From Inquilinus sp042743185 (GTDB lineage: Bacteria > Pseudomonadota > Alphaproteobacteria > DSM-16000 > Inquilinaceae): a DNA stretch of 64,000 nucleotides. Below are positions 27,342 through 37,742 of this stretch, in pieces (positions within the stretch are counted from its first letter, which is position 1; the number at the start of each line of letters is the position of its first letter). The notes beneath the pieces are model-generated. The model saw nothing but the letters and a program-made list of their open reading frames with translations. It was not told the DNA's origin and did not search any database. The position numbers and the translations under genes are program-made. The stretch is taken from the NCBI RefSeq assembly GCF_042743185.1, contig NZ_JBHYMS010000007.1, positions 62,001-126,000 of the forward strand. The letters are read 5' to 3'.

Positions 27342-28366
27342 GCACGGATCCGCGCGACCGTGGCGGGTCGGGGACGCCACTGCTCTCCGTCCGCGGCCTG
27401 GTGAAGCATTTCGGCCGCAAGCCGGGCTTCCTGAGCAAGGGCGGCCCCGTGGTGCGCGCGGTCGACGGGATCGATTTCGACATCGCCAAGGGCGAGACGC
27501 TGGGCGTCGTCGGGGAGTCGGGCTGCGGCAAGTCGACCACGGCGCGGCTGATCATGCGGATCATCCGGCCCGACGCCGGCGCCATCCTGTTCGACGGCGA
27601 GGAGGTCGGGTCGGCGGCGCTGGGCGTCGCCGCCTTCCGCCGGCAGGCGCAGATGGTGTTCCAGGACAGCTACGCCTCGCTCAACCCGCGGCTGACCGCG
27701 CTCGACACCATTGCCTTCGGCCCCCGCATCCAGGGCGTGGGCGCCCGGGCGGCGCGTGCCCAGGCCCTGGACCTGCTGCACCGGGTCGGCATCGACCCGG
27801 CCCGTTTCGCCGGGCGCTACCCGCACGAGCTGTCCGGCGGCCAGCGGCAGCGCGTCAACATCGCCCGGGCGCTGGCGCTGAACCCCCGCCTGCTGATCCT
27901 CGACGAGGCGGTGTCGGCGCTCGACAAATCGGTCGAGGCGCAGGTGCTGAACCTGCTGCTCGACCTGAAGGACGAGTTCGGCCTGACCTACATGTTCATC
28001 TCGCACGACCTGCACACGGTCCGCCTGATCTGCGACCGGGTGATGGTGATGTATCTCGGCAAGGTCGCCGAGGTCGGCGCGGCGGAGGCGATCTTCGACG
28101 CGCCGCGCCACCCCTATACCGCGGCGCTGCTGGCCTCGATGCCGTCGATGGATCCGGACCGGCGCACCGAGGAGGCGCCGCTGTCCGGCGACCCGCCGAA
28201 CCCCATCGACCCGCCACCCGGCTGCCGCTTCCACCCCCGCTGCCGCGCCGCCGCCGCCCCCTGCTCCCGGATCGAGCCGGAACTGCACGCAGTCGGCAGC
28301 GCGCATCGGGCGGCCTGCCACCTCGCCGATCCAGCCTCCGGCCATCCGCAAAGCGCCGCCGCATGA
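27338..28366 (+). CDS. Peptide ABC transporter ATP-binding protein (DppF type)
   Basis: A 342-residue cytoplasmic ATPase. It has Walker A GESGCGKST, the Q-loop FQDSYASLNPR, the ABC signature LSGGQRQR, Walker B LLILDEAVSALD, and the C-terminal oligopeptide/dipeptide motif with PPPGCRFHPRC. I place the start at the GTG overlapping the upstream stop (GTGA at 27338), because the coding pattern begins there (STDPRDRGG). The DppF-like subunit precedes the DppD-like one, the reverse of the classic order. Confidence 0.9.
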   Translation: MSTDPRDRGGSGTPLLSVRGLVKHFGRKPGFLSKGGPVVRAVDGIDFDIAKGETLGVVGESGCGKSTTARLIMRIIRPDAGAILFDGEEVGSAALGVAAFRRQAQMVFQDSYASLNPRLTALDTIAFGPRIQGVGARAARAQALDLLHRVGIDPARFAGRYPHELSGGQRQRVNIARALALNPRLLILDEAVSALDKSVEAQVLNLLLDLKDEFGLTYMFISHDLHTVRLICDRVMVMYLGKVAEVGAAEAIFDAPRHPYTAALLASMPSMDPDRRTEEAPLSGDPPNPIDPPPGCRFHPRCRAAAAPCSRIEPELHAVGSAHRAACHLADPASGHPQSAAA

Positions 28367-29334
28367 CCGCAACGCCCATCGTCGACGTCAAGGACCTGAC
28401 CGTGGATTTCGCCGCCGGCGGCGGAAACGTGCGGGCGGTCGCCGGGGTCGATCTCAGCCTGGCCCCGGGCGAGACCGTCGCCCTGCTCGGCGAGTCCGGC
28501 TCGGGCAAGAGCGTGACCCTGCGGACGCTGCTGCGTCTGCATCCGAAGACCGCGCGCATCGGCGGCACGGTCGCCGTGGACGGGCGCGACGTCCTCGCCC
28601 TGTCGGCGGCCGAGCTGTCCGCCTATCGCGGCCGCGTCGCCTCGATGGTGTTCCAGGACCCCGGCCTGGCCTTCGACCCGGTGTACCGGATCGGCGACCA
28701 GATCGCCGAGGCGGTGGTCCGGCACGAGCACGTCTCCCGCGCCGAGGGACGCCGCCGGGCGCTGGAGCTGTTCGAGCGCGTGCGCATCCCCTCGCCGGAG
28801 CGCCGGCTGGACAACTATCCGCACGAGATGTCGGGCGGCATGCGCCAGCGCGCCATGATCGCCCTGGCCCTGGCCTGCCGGCCCAAGGTGCTGCTGGCGG
28901 ACGAGCCGACCACCGCGCTCGACGCCACGGTGCAGATCCAGGTCCTGCTGCTGCTGCGCGAGCTGCAGCGCGACTTCGGCCTCGCCATCCTCTTCGTCAC
29001 CCACGACATCGGCGTGGCGGTCGAGGTCGCCGACCGGATCGCGGTGATGTATGCCGGCCGCATCGTCGAGACCGGGCCCTGCGCCGCGGTGATCCGCGAG
29101 GCGGCGCACCCCTACACCCGGGGCCTGCTGGCCACCCGGACCAATCATGCTTTGGCAAAGGGCGGGCGGCTGGACGCGATCCCGGGCGCCCCGCCGGACC
29201 TCAGCGCCCCGCCGCCGGGCTGCGCCTTCGGGCCGCGCTGCCAGCGCTTCGCCGACACCTGCGCCGCCGCGGAGCCCGCGCCGGTCGACCTGGCACCGGG
29301 ACATTGGGCCCGCTGCGTGCGGCTCACCGCCTGA
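28363..29334 (+). CDS. Peptide ABC transporter ATP-binding protein (DppD type)
   Basis: A 323-residue ATPase that pairs with the preceding subunit. Walker A is GESGSGKSV, the Q-loop FQDPGLAFDP, the signature MSGGMRQR, Walker B LLADEPTTALD, and a C-terminal cysteine-rich PPPGCAFGPRC tail. Its ATG overlaps the upstream stop (ATGA). It ends 9 bp before the convergent racemase-like gene; no strong terminator hairpin is visible in between. Confidence 0.93.
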   Translation: MTATPIVDVKDLTVDFAAGGGNVRAVAGVDLSLAPGETVALLGESGSGKSVTLRTLLRLHPKTARIGGTVAVDGRDVLALSAAELSAYRGRVASMVFQDPGLAFDPVYRIGDQIAEAVVRHEHVSRAEGRRRALELFERVRIPSPERRLDNYPHEMSGGMRQRAMIALALACRPKVLLADEPTTALDATVQIQVLLLLRELQRDFGLAILFVTHDIGVAVEVADRIAVMYAGRIVETGPCAAVIREAAHPYTRGLLATRTNHALAKGGRLDAIPGAPPDLSAPPPGCAFGPRCQRFADTCAAAEPAPVDLAPGHWARCVRLTA

Positions 29335-29343
29335 GCGGCAGCC

Positions 29344-30003
29344 CTATCTCTCCAGTAGCCGGGCCAGGCGGCGGACGGCGGCGGGAACCGGGCCGATGAC
29401 CGGGACCGCGAAGCGCCGCTCCAGGGCGCCGGCGGCGCGGCCGAGCGGGCCGCCGCCGATCACCACCGCCTCGGCCCCGTCCCGCTCGATCGCCAGGACG
29501 ACCGCATCGGCCAGGGCCTGTTCCAGCCGTTGCGGATCGGCGACCAGCGCGGCCGGGTCGCCGGGCGTCAGGCGGATGCCGGTGTAGAGCGGGCCCAACC
29601 CCAGGGCCCGGGCCTTGGCATCGATCGCGGCGGCGAGGCCCGGGGTCGTGGTCGCCACGCCGAAGCGGCGCCCGCCGGCCGCGGCCTCGAGCATCCCCGC
29701 CTCGCAGAGGCCGACCACCGGAACCGTCACGCTGCCGCGCAGCGTGTCCAGCCCGGGATCGCCGAACGCCGCCACGATCATCCCGGCCGCTCCGGCGGCC
29801 CGGGTGCCGATCGCGACGACCTGGTCCGCCGAGGCGGCGAGCGCGGCCTCGTCGAGGATCATCGGCACGCCGGACGCGGCGGTCGTGCCTTCGACCGCCA
29901 TGCGATCGCCGGCCTCGGCCTGGGCGAGCGCCACCATCATCGCGGTGGTGGCGTGGCTGGTGTTGGGGTTGATCAGCAGGATGCGCGGCGCCGGGCCCCG
30001 CAT
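29344..30003 (-). CDS. Asp/Glu/hydantoin racemase-family protein lacking both catalytic cysteines
   Basis: A 219-residue protein clearly of the hydantoin-racemase group: it opens with ILLINPNTSHATT and has FGDPGL, VPVVGLCEAGML and EAVVIGGGPLG at the expected places. Members use two cysteines as acid and base. Here the first site is Ala79 (AAFGDPGL, usually ACFGDPGL) and the second is Gly184 (usually a G-C pair). The only cysteine is Cys100, elsewhere. A racemase reaction by the standard mechanism is therefore unlikely. It lies 27 bp downstream of ssb on the same strand. Confidence 0.8.
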   Translation of the reverse strand: MRGPAPRILLINPNTSHATTAMMVALAQAEAGDRMAVEGTTAASGVPMILDEAALAASADQVVAIGTRAAGAAGMIVAAFGDPGLDTLRGSVTVPVVGLCEAGMLEAAAGGRRFGVATTTPGLAAAIDAKARALGLGPLYTGIRLTPGDPAALVADPQRLEQALADAVVLAIERDGAEAVVIGGGPLGRAAGALERRFAVPVIGPVPAAVRRLARLLER

Positions 30004-30029
30004 CCCGCGGTCGTCAGCTGTCGATGGCG

Positions 30030-30581
30030 TCAGAACGGGATCTCGTCGTCGAGATCGTCCGCCATCGGGCCGCGGCCGCCGCCCGACGACCCGCCACCGG
30101 AGGAGCCGCCCCCGGACGATCCGCCACCCGAGGACCGGCCGCCGCCGCCATAGCCGCCACCACCGTAGCCGCCGCCCGAACCGCCCTCGTCCTCGAAGCC
30201 GCCACCCCCGCCGCCACCGCCGCCGCCCTCGCGGCCGTCGAGCATGGTCAGCTCACCCCGGAACGGGCGCAGCACCACCTCGGTGATGGTGCGCTCAGCG
30301 CCGCTCTGGTCGTTGAATTTCCGGGTCTCGAGCTGGCCTTCGATATAGACCTTCGAGCCCTTCTTCAGGAACCGCTCGACCACCCCGACCAGCGCGTCGT
30401 TGAACACCGCGACGCGATGCCATTCGGTGCGCTCCTTGCGCTCGCCGGTGTTGCGGTCCTTCCAGTTCTCCGACGTCGCGACCGAGAAATTCGCCACGCG
30501 CCCGCCGTTCTGGAAGGACCGGATCTCCGGATCGCGGCCGAGATTGCCGATGAGAATGACCTTGTTGACGCTGCCAGCCAT
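30030..30581 (-). CDS. ssb: Single-stranded DNA-binding protein
   Basis: Binds and protects single-stranded DNA in replication, repair and recombination as a tetramer. The 183-residue protein has an OB-fold at residues 1-110 (MAGSVNKVILIGNLGRDPE), a Gly/Ser-rich flexible linker of repeated GGGSS-type units (about 115-170) and the acidic protein-docking tip DDLDDEIPF. GAGGT precedes the ATG. In many alphaproteobacteria ssb is directly divergent from uvrA; here two genes lie between. Confidence 0.97.
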   Translation of the reverse strand: MAGSVNKVILIGNLGRDPEIRSFQNGGRVANFSVATSENWKDRNTGERKERTEWHRVAVFNDALVGVVERFLKKGSKVYIEGQLETRKFNDQSGAERTITEVVLRPFRGELTMLDGREGGGGGGGGGGFEDEGGSGGGYGGGGYGGGGRSSGGGSSGGGSSGGGSSGGGRGPMADDLDDEIPF

Positions 30582-30610
30582 GATCCAGACCTCACGCTAT
30601 ACCAATCAGG

Positions 30611-30636
30611 GGCGGACCCTAGACGGATGGTCCGCC
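30611..30636. other. Stem-loop upstream of ssb
   Basis: GGCGGACC (30611-30618) and GGTCCGCC (30629-30636) form a perfect 8-bp stem with a 10-nt loop between the ssb start and the stop of the upstream minus-strand gene. No T run follows on either strand. It may terminate or process the upstream message, or act in the ssb leader. Confidence 0.4.
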
Positions 30637-30667
30637 GATTCCAATCACGTTCGAGCCCCCGCCAGGC

Positions 30668-31027
30668 TCATTCCTTGCGGCGCGGCCGCGGCGCGCGTCC
30701 GGGCTTGCGCAGTGCCGCCAGCCAGGCGCCGACCGCCGCCGCCAGATCCCGGGTCGGCAGCACCAGCGCCGGCACCTTGGTGTCGTGGATGTTGCGCAGC
30801 ACCGACTGGGCGCCGCGGATCTCCAGCGCATAGAGATTGCCGGTGATCGGCTCTCCGCCCTCCCCGGCCTCGCCCAGGCGCCCGGCCACCCGGGCCGTCC
30901 AGGCGGCATCGCCGCGCAGGTCGGTTTCGAGGAAGTCGGCCAGGATCGGCGCCGCGGTGCCGGGCACGACGCGGGGCCGGCCTGTAGCGTCGCGGGTGAC
31001 CTCGATCGTGCTCTGCTTCCGTTTCAT
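30668..31027 (-). CDS. Small protein of unknown function next to the EndoU gene
   Basis: A 119-residue cytoplasmic protein with no signal peptide. It begins MKRKQSTIEVTRDATGRPRV and has a central GNLYALEIRGAQSVLRNI segment, then a helix and a very basic tail (PGRAPRPRRKE). The general layout recalls YacL/UPF0231 proteins but the match is weak and I do not assign it. Only 9 bp separate it from the upstream EndoU nuclease gene, so the two are very probably cotranscribed, and an immunity or accessory role is conceivable. Confidence 0.6.
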   Translation of the reverse strand: MKRKQSTIEVTRDATGRPRVVPGTAAPILADFLETDLRGDAAWTARVAGRLGEAGEGGEPITGNLYALEIRGAQSVLRNIHDTKVPALVLPTRDLAAAVGAWLAALRKPGRAPRPRRKE

Positions 31028-31036
31028 CCCGGCCTC

Positions 31037-31585
31037 TCAGTTCGGGAACGCGGTGTTGACCGCATCCTGGCCGCGGCGCCGGATCGTGCCGATCCTGATC
31101 TCGAACGGCCGGCCGCGATCGTCGCGGCAATAGCCGTCGCCCTGGCTCCCCCCGTCCGGTGCGGCCCCGTTCGGTGCAGAGGGCCCGAGCACGCCCCAGG
31201 CCGGATGCTCGCCGGTCTGGTTGCGCCAGGCGTAGAGAATCGAGCGCAGGACCGCCTCGGCCGAGCAGTCGTCGGGATAGAAGGTCGACCGCTTGCGCCG
31301 GCCGTTGCTGAAGATCACGGTCGCGTCATAGACCTCGTCGCCGCGATGGGCGGTTTCCTCCACCCGGTCGACCGTGCCGGTCGGCAGCCCGGCGGCGCGC
31401 GAATGGAACCCTTTCGGGTCTCCGCTGCGCCCGATCTCGCCGCAGAAGATGTGGCTGAGATTGACCTGGGGGTCGCTGCGGCTCCACAGCCGCTTGCCGG
31501 GGTCGCCGCAGTCCAGCGTCGCGGCCATCGAGTCGCCGGCCCACGACAGCAGCAGAAGCACAACCCAGCAGACCCGACGGATCAT
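31037..31585 (-). CDS. Secreted EndoU-domain nuclease
   Basis: A 182-residue protein with a signal peptide (MIRRVCWVVLLLLSWAGDSMA, cleavage before ATLDC) and a bacterial EndoU domain. The catalytic His-His-Lys set is visible as NLSHIFCGEI (His45), GFHSR (His61) and GRRKRSTFYPDD (Lys98), with the family's downstream VLRSILYAW helix. EndoU enzymes cleave RNA, and bacterial forms are known mainly as toxin domains. Here it stands alone behind a Sec signal. The ATG at 31585 is preferred to a GTG at 31597, since the signal peptide starts there. It is divergent from uvrA. Confidence 0.75.
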   Translation of the reverse strand: MIRRVCWVVLLLLSWAGDSMAATLDCGDPGKRLWSRSDPQVNLSHIFCGEIGRSGDPKGFHSRAAGLPTGTVDRVEETAHRGDEVYDATVIFSNGRRKRSTFYPDDCSAEAVLRSILYAWRNQTGEHPAWGVLGPSAPNGAAPDGGSQGDGYCRDDRGRPFEIRIGTIRRRGQDAVNTAFPN

Positions 31586-31669
31586 GGAATCTCGCACCGA
31601 AGGCCTCGGGATTCTGCCCCTGGAAGGCTGTGGACAGGCATCCTATCCCGCTTTCCGCTTGACCGCAAC

Positions 31670-31684
31670 GTTCCCGATATGTTC
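31670..31684 (+). promoter_or_regulatory. SOS (LexA) box upstream of uvrA
   Basis: GTTC at 31670-31673 and GTTC at 31681-31684 are separated by exactly seven bases. GTTC-N7-GTTC is the established alphaproteobacterial LexA site. It lies about 145 bp before the uvrA ATG and about 85 bp before the divergent EndoU start, so it could affect both. Confidence 0.65.
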
Positions 31685-31828
31685 GAGTTCCGCCGTCGGA
31701 CTCGCTGCGGTCCGGAGCGCGGCCGCAGCCTCTGCAGCGATCCGACAGCCGGGCCGGAGTCGCTTTCGGGCTTCGCCCGCCCCATATTGCACGTCGGCGT
31801 GCCCGGACTCCGGGGACGCCCTTCCCGC

Positions 31829-34693
<2,865 letters not shown>

Positions 34694-34714
34694 GAGATTG
34701 CAGGGGATCGGTTC

Positions 34715-35116
34715 ATGAAGGTGATTTACAGAATCACGTATCCGAATTGGAAAATCTATGTCGGCAAGGATTTGACCAACTCCATAACCTATTTCGGCAG
34801 TCCGAATCCGGAATTGCTCGAACGCGACTTTCCTCCGGAGGCACGCAAGACCTTCACGATAACGCGACAGATACTATGGGAGTCCGACACAGCCTCTGAT
34901 TCCGTAGTCAGTGCTGAAGAAGTTCGCTTTATCCGTGAGTTGCATGCAAACGATCCGAAGGTTGGCTACAACCGATGGCCACGGTTCAGAGACGAGACAG
35001 ATCGTCGTGATACCCAGAACTTTCGCGAGCGAGCCGGACCACTTCGCGCGGCGACGGCAGGCCGTATCCAAGGTGAATCCGCGGATCTGATCCGGGCCGG
35101 TCGCGACAACCGATGA
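34715..35116 (+). CDS. GIY-YIG nuclease-family protein
   Basis: A 133-residue protein whose first 90 residues match small GIY-YIG nucleases: VIYRI and IYVGK supply the GIY and YIG elements, Glu is in SAEEVRFI and Asn in VGYNRW. The C-terminal 40 residues are Arg-rich and not recognisable. G+C in the first 300 bp is visibly below that of uvrA and other neighbours and third positions are not GC-biased, suggesting recent acquisition. It starts 21 bp after uvrA on the same strand. Target unknown. Confidence 0.7.
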   Translation: MKVIYRITYPNWKIYVGKDLTNSITYFGSPNPELLERDFPPEARKTFTITRQILWESDTASDSVVSAEEVRFIRELHANDPKVGYNRWPRFRDETDRRDTQNFRERAGPLRAATAGRIQGESADLIRAGRDNR

Positions 35117-35324
35117 GTGTCGTGATCGGGCCCTGTGAATGCCGTGGTCCCACTCAAAGCAGCGATGCGCGAATGTCATAGGGGCCGCGCGAGGGCATGA
35201 TCCAGGACAACGGCTTCCCAGATCCAGCTCAGCCGGTTACGATGATCCAGATCGATCCCTTATGCCATCGCGCCGCAGCCTGGATCCCCGATCCGGCGCT
35301 CCGGCGCAGGAACGGGAGGCCGAC

Positions 35325-35483
35325 ATGAAGCTCCTTTCCCTTGCCGCCGCAGCGCTGCTGATCGCGTCACCTGCCCTCGCCTGCCCCTACAGTGCGCAGG
35401 CCGACGCCAAAGGCGGACAGAGCCAGATCCAGGCCGGCCAGACGCAGATCCCGCAGACGCCGGCGCCCGACAAGAAGGGCTAG
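35325..35483 (+). CDS. Small secreted protein of unknown function
   Basis: A 52-residue protein preceded by GGGAGG. A textbook signal peptide (MKLLSLAAAALLIASPALA) is followed by a mature peptide of only about 33 residues that contains one Cys and a short Gln-rich repeat (SQIQAGQTQIPQ) before PDKKG. It is convergent with the LysR gene at 35507. I do not recognise the family. Confidence 0.65.
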   Translation: MKLLSLAAAALLIASPALACPYSAQADAKGGQSQIQAGQTQIPQTPAPDKKG

Positions 35484-35506
35484 ACAGGCCCCATCCGGGG
35501 GCAGCG

Positions 35507-36415
35507 TCAGGCCAGGAACGGCCCGGGCAGCGCCAGGGCCTCGGCCAGCCCGTCGCCGAAGGTCGCGATCGGCTGGGCCAGGCGACCGGCCGGCGGCCGG
35601 TGCAGCATCCAGGCCCGCACCCGCGGCTGGAAGTCCGCGGCCTCGACCACCTCGACCGCGTCCCGCCAGCGGCTGTCGGCGAAGGCGGAGGGGGTGAGGA
35701 TGCCGATGCCGAGGCCGCGGGCGACCAGCGACATCCGCAGATCGGCGCTCAGCGCCTCGATCGCCACCTGGAACGGCAGCCGCTCGGCCTCGAAGCGCTG
35801 CCGCAGATAGACGCGGAAGCCGCAGCCGCTCTCGTTCATGATCCAGGGAAAGCGCGACAGCTCCGGCAGGGTGGCCGGCTTCGGCACGCCGAGCGAGGGC
35901 GCCGCGACCAGCAGCACGCGCTGGACGCCGAGATCCTCGCCGACCACATCCTCCGGCGGGCTGACGCCCTCCGGCAAACACACCGCGGCCGCGTCCAGCT
36001 CGCTGCGCGCCACCTGGTCGACCAGCCGCACCGACCAGCCCGAAGTGACGCGGAGCGTCAGCTGCGGGAACTCGGCGCGCAGCCGGTCGAGCGGCACCGA
36101 CAGCGCCGCCTCCGACAGATACGGCATGACGCCCAGCCGGAACTCGCCGCGCACCGCGCCCCCGGGCGCCACGGCGGCGCGCAGATCCTCCAGCGAGCGC
36201 AGCACCCGGCGGCCCTGCTCATAGGCCTCGCGCCCAGCAGCGGTGGGCTTCAGCGGCTTTGACTGGCGGTCCAGCAAGGCCGCGCCAAGCCGCTCCTCCA
36301 GATTCTGCACCCGCCGCGTCACGCCCGGCTGGGTCAGGTTCAGCCGCGCCGAGGCGCCGACAATCGACCCGGTCTCCACCACCGCGACGAAGGCTTCCAG
36401 GTCCGGGATGTTCAT
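35507..36415 (-). CDS. LysR family transcriptional regulator
   Basis: A 302-residue regulator with an N-terminal helix-turn-helix (MNIPDLEAFVAVVETGSIVG, then ARLNLTQPGVTRRVQNLEE) and a substrate-binding-like effector domain. It is divergent from the MFS transporter gene at 36518, with an inverted repeat in the 102-bp gap, so it very likely controls that pump and itself. Confidence 0.92.
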   Translation of the reverse strand: MNIPDLEAFVAVVETGSIVGASARLNLTQPGVTRRVQNLEERLGAALLDRQSKPLKPTAAGREAYEQGRRVLRSLEDLRAAVAPGGAVRGEFRLGVMPYLSEAALSVPLDRLRAEFPQLTLRVTSGWSVRLVDQVARSELDAAAVCLPEGVSPPEDVVGEDLGVQRVLLVAAPSLGVPKPATLPELSRFPWIMNESGCGFRVYLRQRFEAERLPFQVAIEALSADLRMSLVARGLGIGILTPSAFADSRWRDAVEVVEAADFQPRVRAWMLHRPPAGRLAQPIATFGDGLAEALALPGPFLA

Positions 36416-36441
36416 GCTGAGTTCGCATAATCTTTATAGAG

Positions 36442-36454
36442 ACAATTGAATTGT
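36442..36454. promoter_or_regulatory. Inverted repeat between LysR and MFS genes
   Basis: ACAATT (36442-36447) and AATTGT (36449-36454) form a perfect dyad around one base, in an AT-rich segment just upstream of the LysR start and 64 bp before the MFS start. Position fits a LysR operator. Confidence 0.4.
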
Positions 36455-36517
36455 AGCATCTTGCGAAGAACGAATAAATCTGCTGGCCGATATACCCATC
36501 CAGCAATCGAGCGGATC

Positions 36518-37738
36518 ATGTCGGTCACCAGCGAGTCTTTGGCCCCGCCGCAGCCCGAAGCCGTGCTCACCCGCCCGCTGATCCTGCTGTTCGGCACCTC
36601 GGTCGGCGTCATCGTCACCAACCTGTTCGCGCCCCAGACCCTGGTCGGACTGATCGGCCCGTCGCTCGGACTGTCCGCCGCCGCGGCCGGGCTGGTGGCG
36701 ATGGCGACGCTGCTGGGATACGCCGCCGGCCTGTTCCTGCTGGTGCCGCTGGCCGACCTGGCCGAGAACCGCCGGCTGATCCTGCGCATGCTGGCCGCCG
36801 CCTCCGCCTGCGCCGGACTGGCCGCGCTGGCGCCGACCGCGGCCACGCTGCTGCCGGTTCTGATGCTGCTGGGGGCCGCCTGCTCCGCCATCCAGATCCT
36901 GGTGCCGATCGCCGCCGCCATGGCGCCGCCGGAACAGCGCGGCCGCGTCATTGGCGACGTGATGGGCGGTCTGATGGTCGGCATCCTGCTGTCCCGCCCC
37001 CTCGCCAGCGCCATTGCCGGCAGCGGCGGCTGGCGCGGCTTCTACCTGGCCAGCGCCGCCGCCATGGCGCTGCTGACCCTGGTGCTGGCCGCCCGCCTGC
37101 CGCGGCGGCAGCCGTCCGCACAGACACGCTATCCGGCCCTGATTGCCTCGCTATGGCAGTTGCTGCGCCAGGAGCCGGTGCTGCGCGCCCGGGCGCTGAC
37201 GGCGAGCCTGGTGATGGCGGCCTTCAGCCTGTTCTGGACGGCGGTAGCTCTTCGCCTGGCGCAGCCGCCCTTCGGCCTGGGCCAGGACGGAATCGCCCTG
37301 TTCGCCCTGGTCGGCGCCGGCGGTGCTGCGGTGACGCCGCTGGCCGGCCGGGCCGGCGACCGCGGCTGGACCCGGCCGGCGACCCTGGCCTCGCATCTCG
37401 CCGTGATCGGTGCCTTCGCCCTGGCCGCCTGGGCCGGCGCGGCGCCGCGGGACGGGATGCTCCTGCCGCTGGTGACGATGGGGCTGGCCGCCGTGGTGCT
37501 GGATATCGGCGTCACCGGCGACCAGACGCTGGGCCGCCGCGCCGTCAACCTGCTGCGGCCGGAGGCGCGCGGCCGACTGAACGGGCTGTTCGTCGGCCTG
37601 TTCTTCCTGGGCGGCGCAGTCGGATCGGCCGCCGCCGGCGCCGCCTGGGCGGCCGGGGGCTGGCCGCTGATCTGCCTGATCGGCGCCGGCTTCGGGGCAG
37701 CAGCCCTGGTGGCGGGGCGGCTCCACCGGTCGCGCTGA
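36518..37738 (+). CDS. MFS transporter (probable efflux pump)
   Basis: A 406-residue major facilitator with about twelve helices. The loop 2-3 motif A region reads PLADLAENRRLIL, and the second half starts after the long central loop near residue 195. The ATG at 36518 (MSVTSESLAPPQ) is placed before the first helix. The divergent LysR regulator suggests an inducible drug or metabolite exporter. Substrate unknown. It is convergent with the second MFS gene, 4 bp apart. Confidence 0.85.
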   Translation: MSVTSESLAPPQPEAVLTRPLILLFGTSVGVIVTNLFAPQTLVGLIGPSLGLSAAAAGLVAMATLLGYAAGLFLLVPLADLAENRRLILRMLAAASACAGLAALAPTAATLLPVLMLLGAACSAIQILVPIAAAMAPPEQRGRVIGDVMGGLMVGILLSRPLASAIAGSGGWRGFYLASAAAMALLTLVLAARLPRRQPSAQTRYPALIASLWQLLRQEPVLRARALTASLVMAAFSLFWTAVALRLAQPPFGLGQDGIALFALVGAGGAAVTPLAGRAGDRGWTRPATLASHLAVIGAFALAAWAGAAPRDGMLLPLVTMGLAAVVLDIGVTGDQTLGRRAVNLLRPEARGRLNGLFVGLFFLGGAVGSAAAGAAWAAGGWPLICLIGAGFGAAALVAGRLHRSR

Positions 37739-37742
37739 ACCC

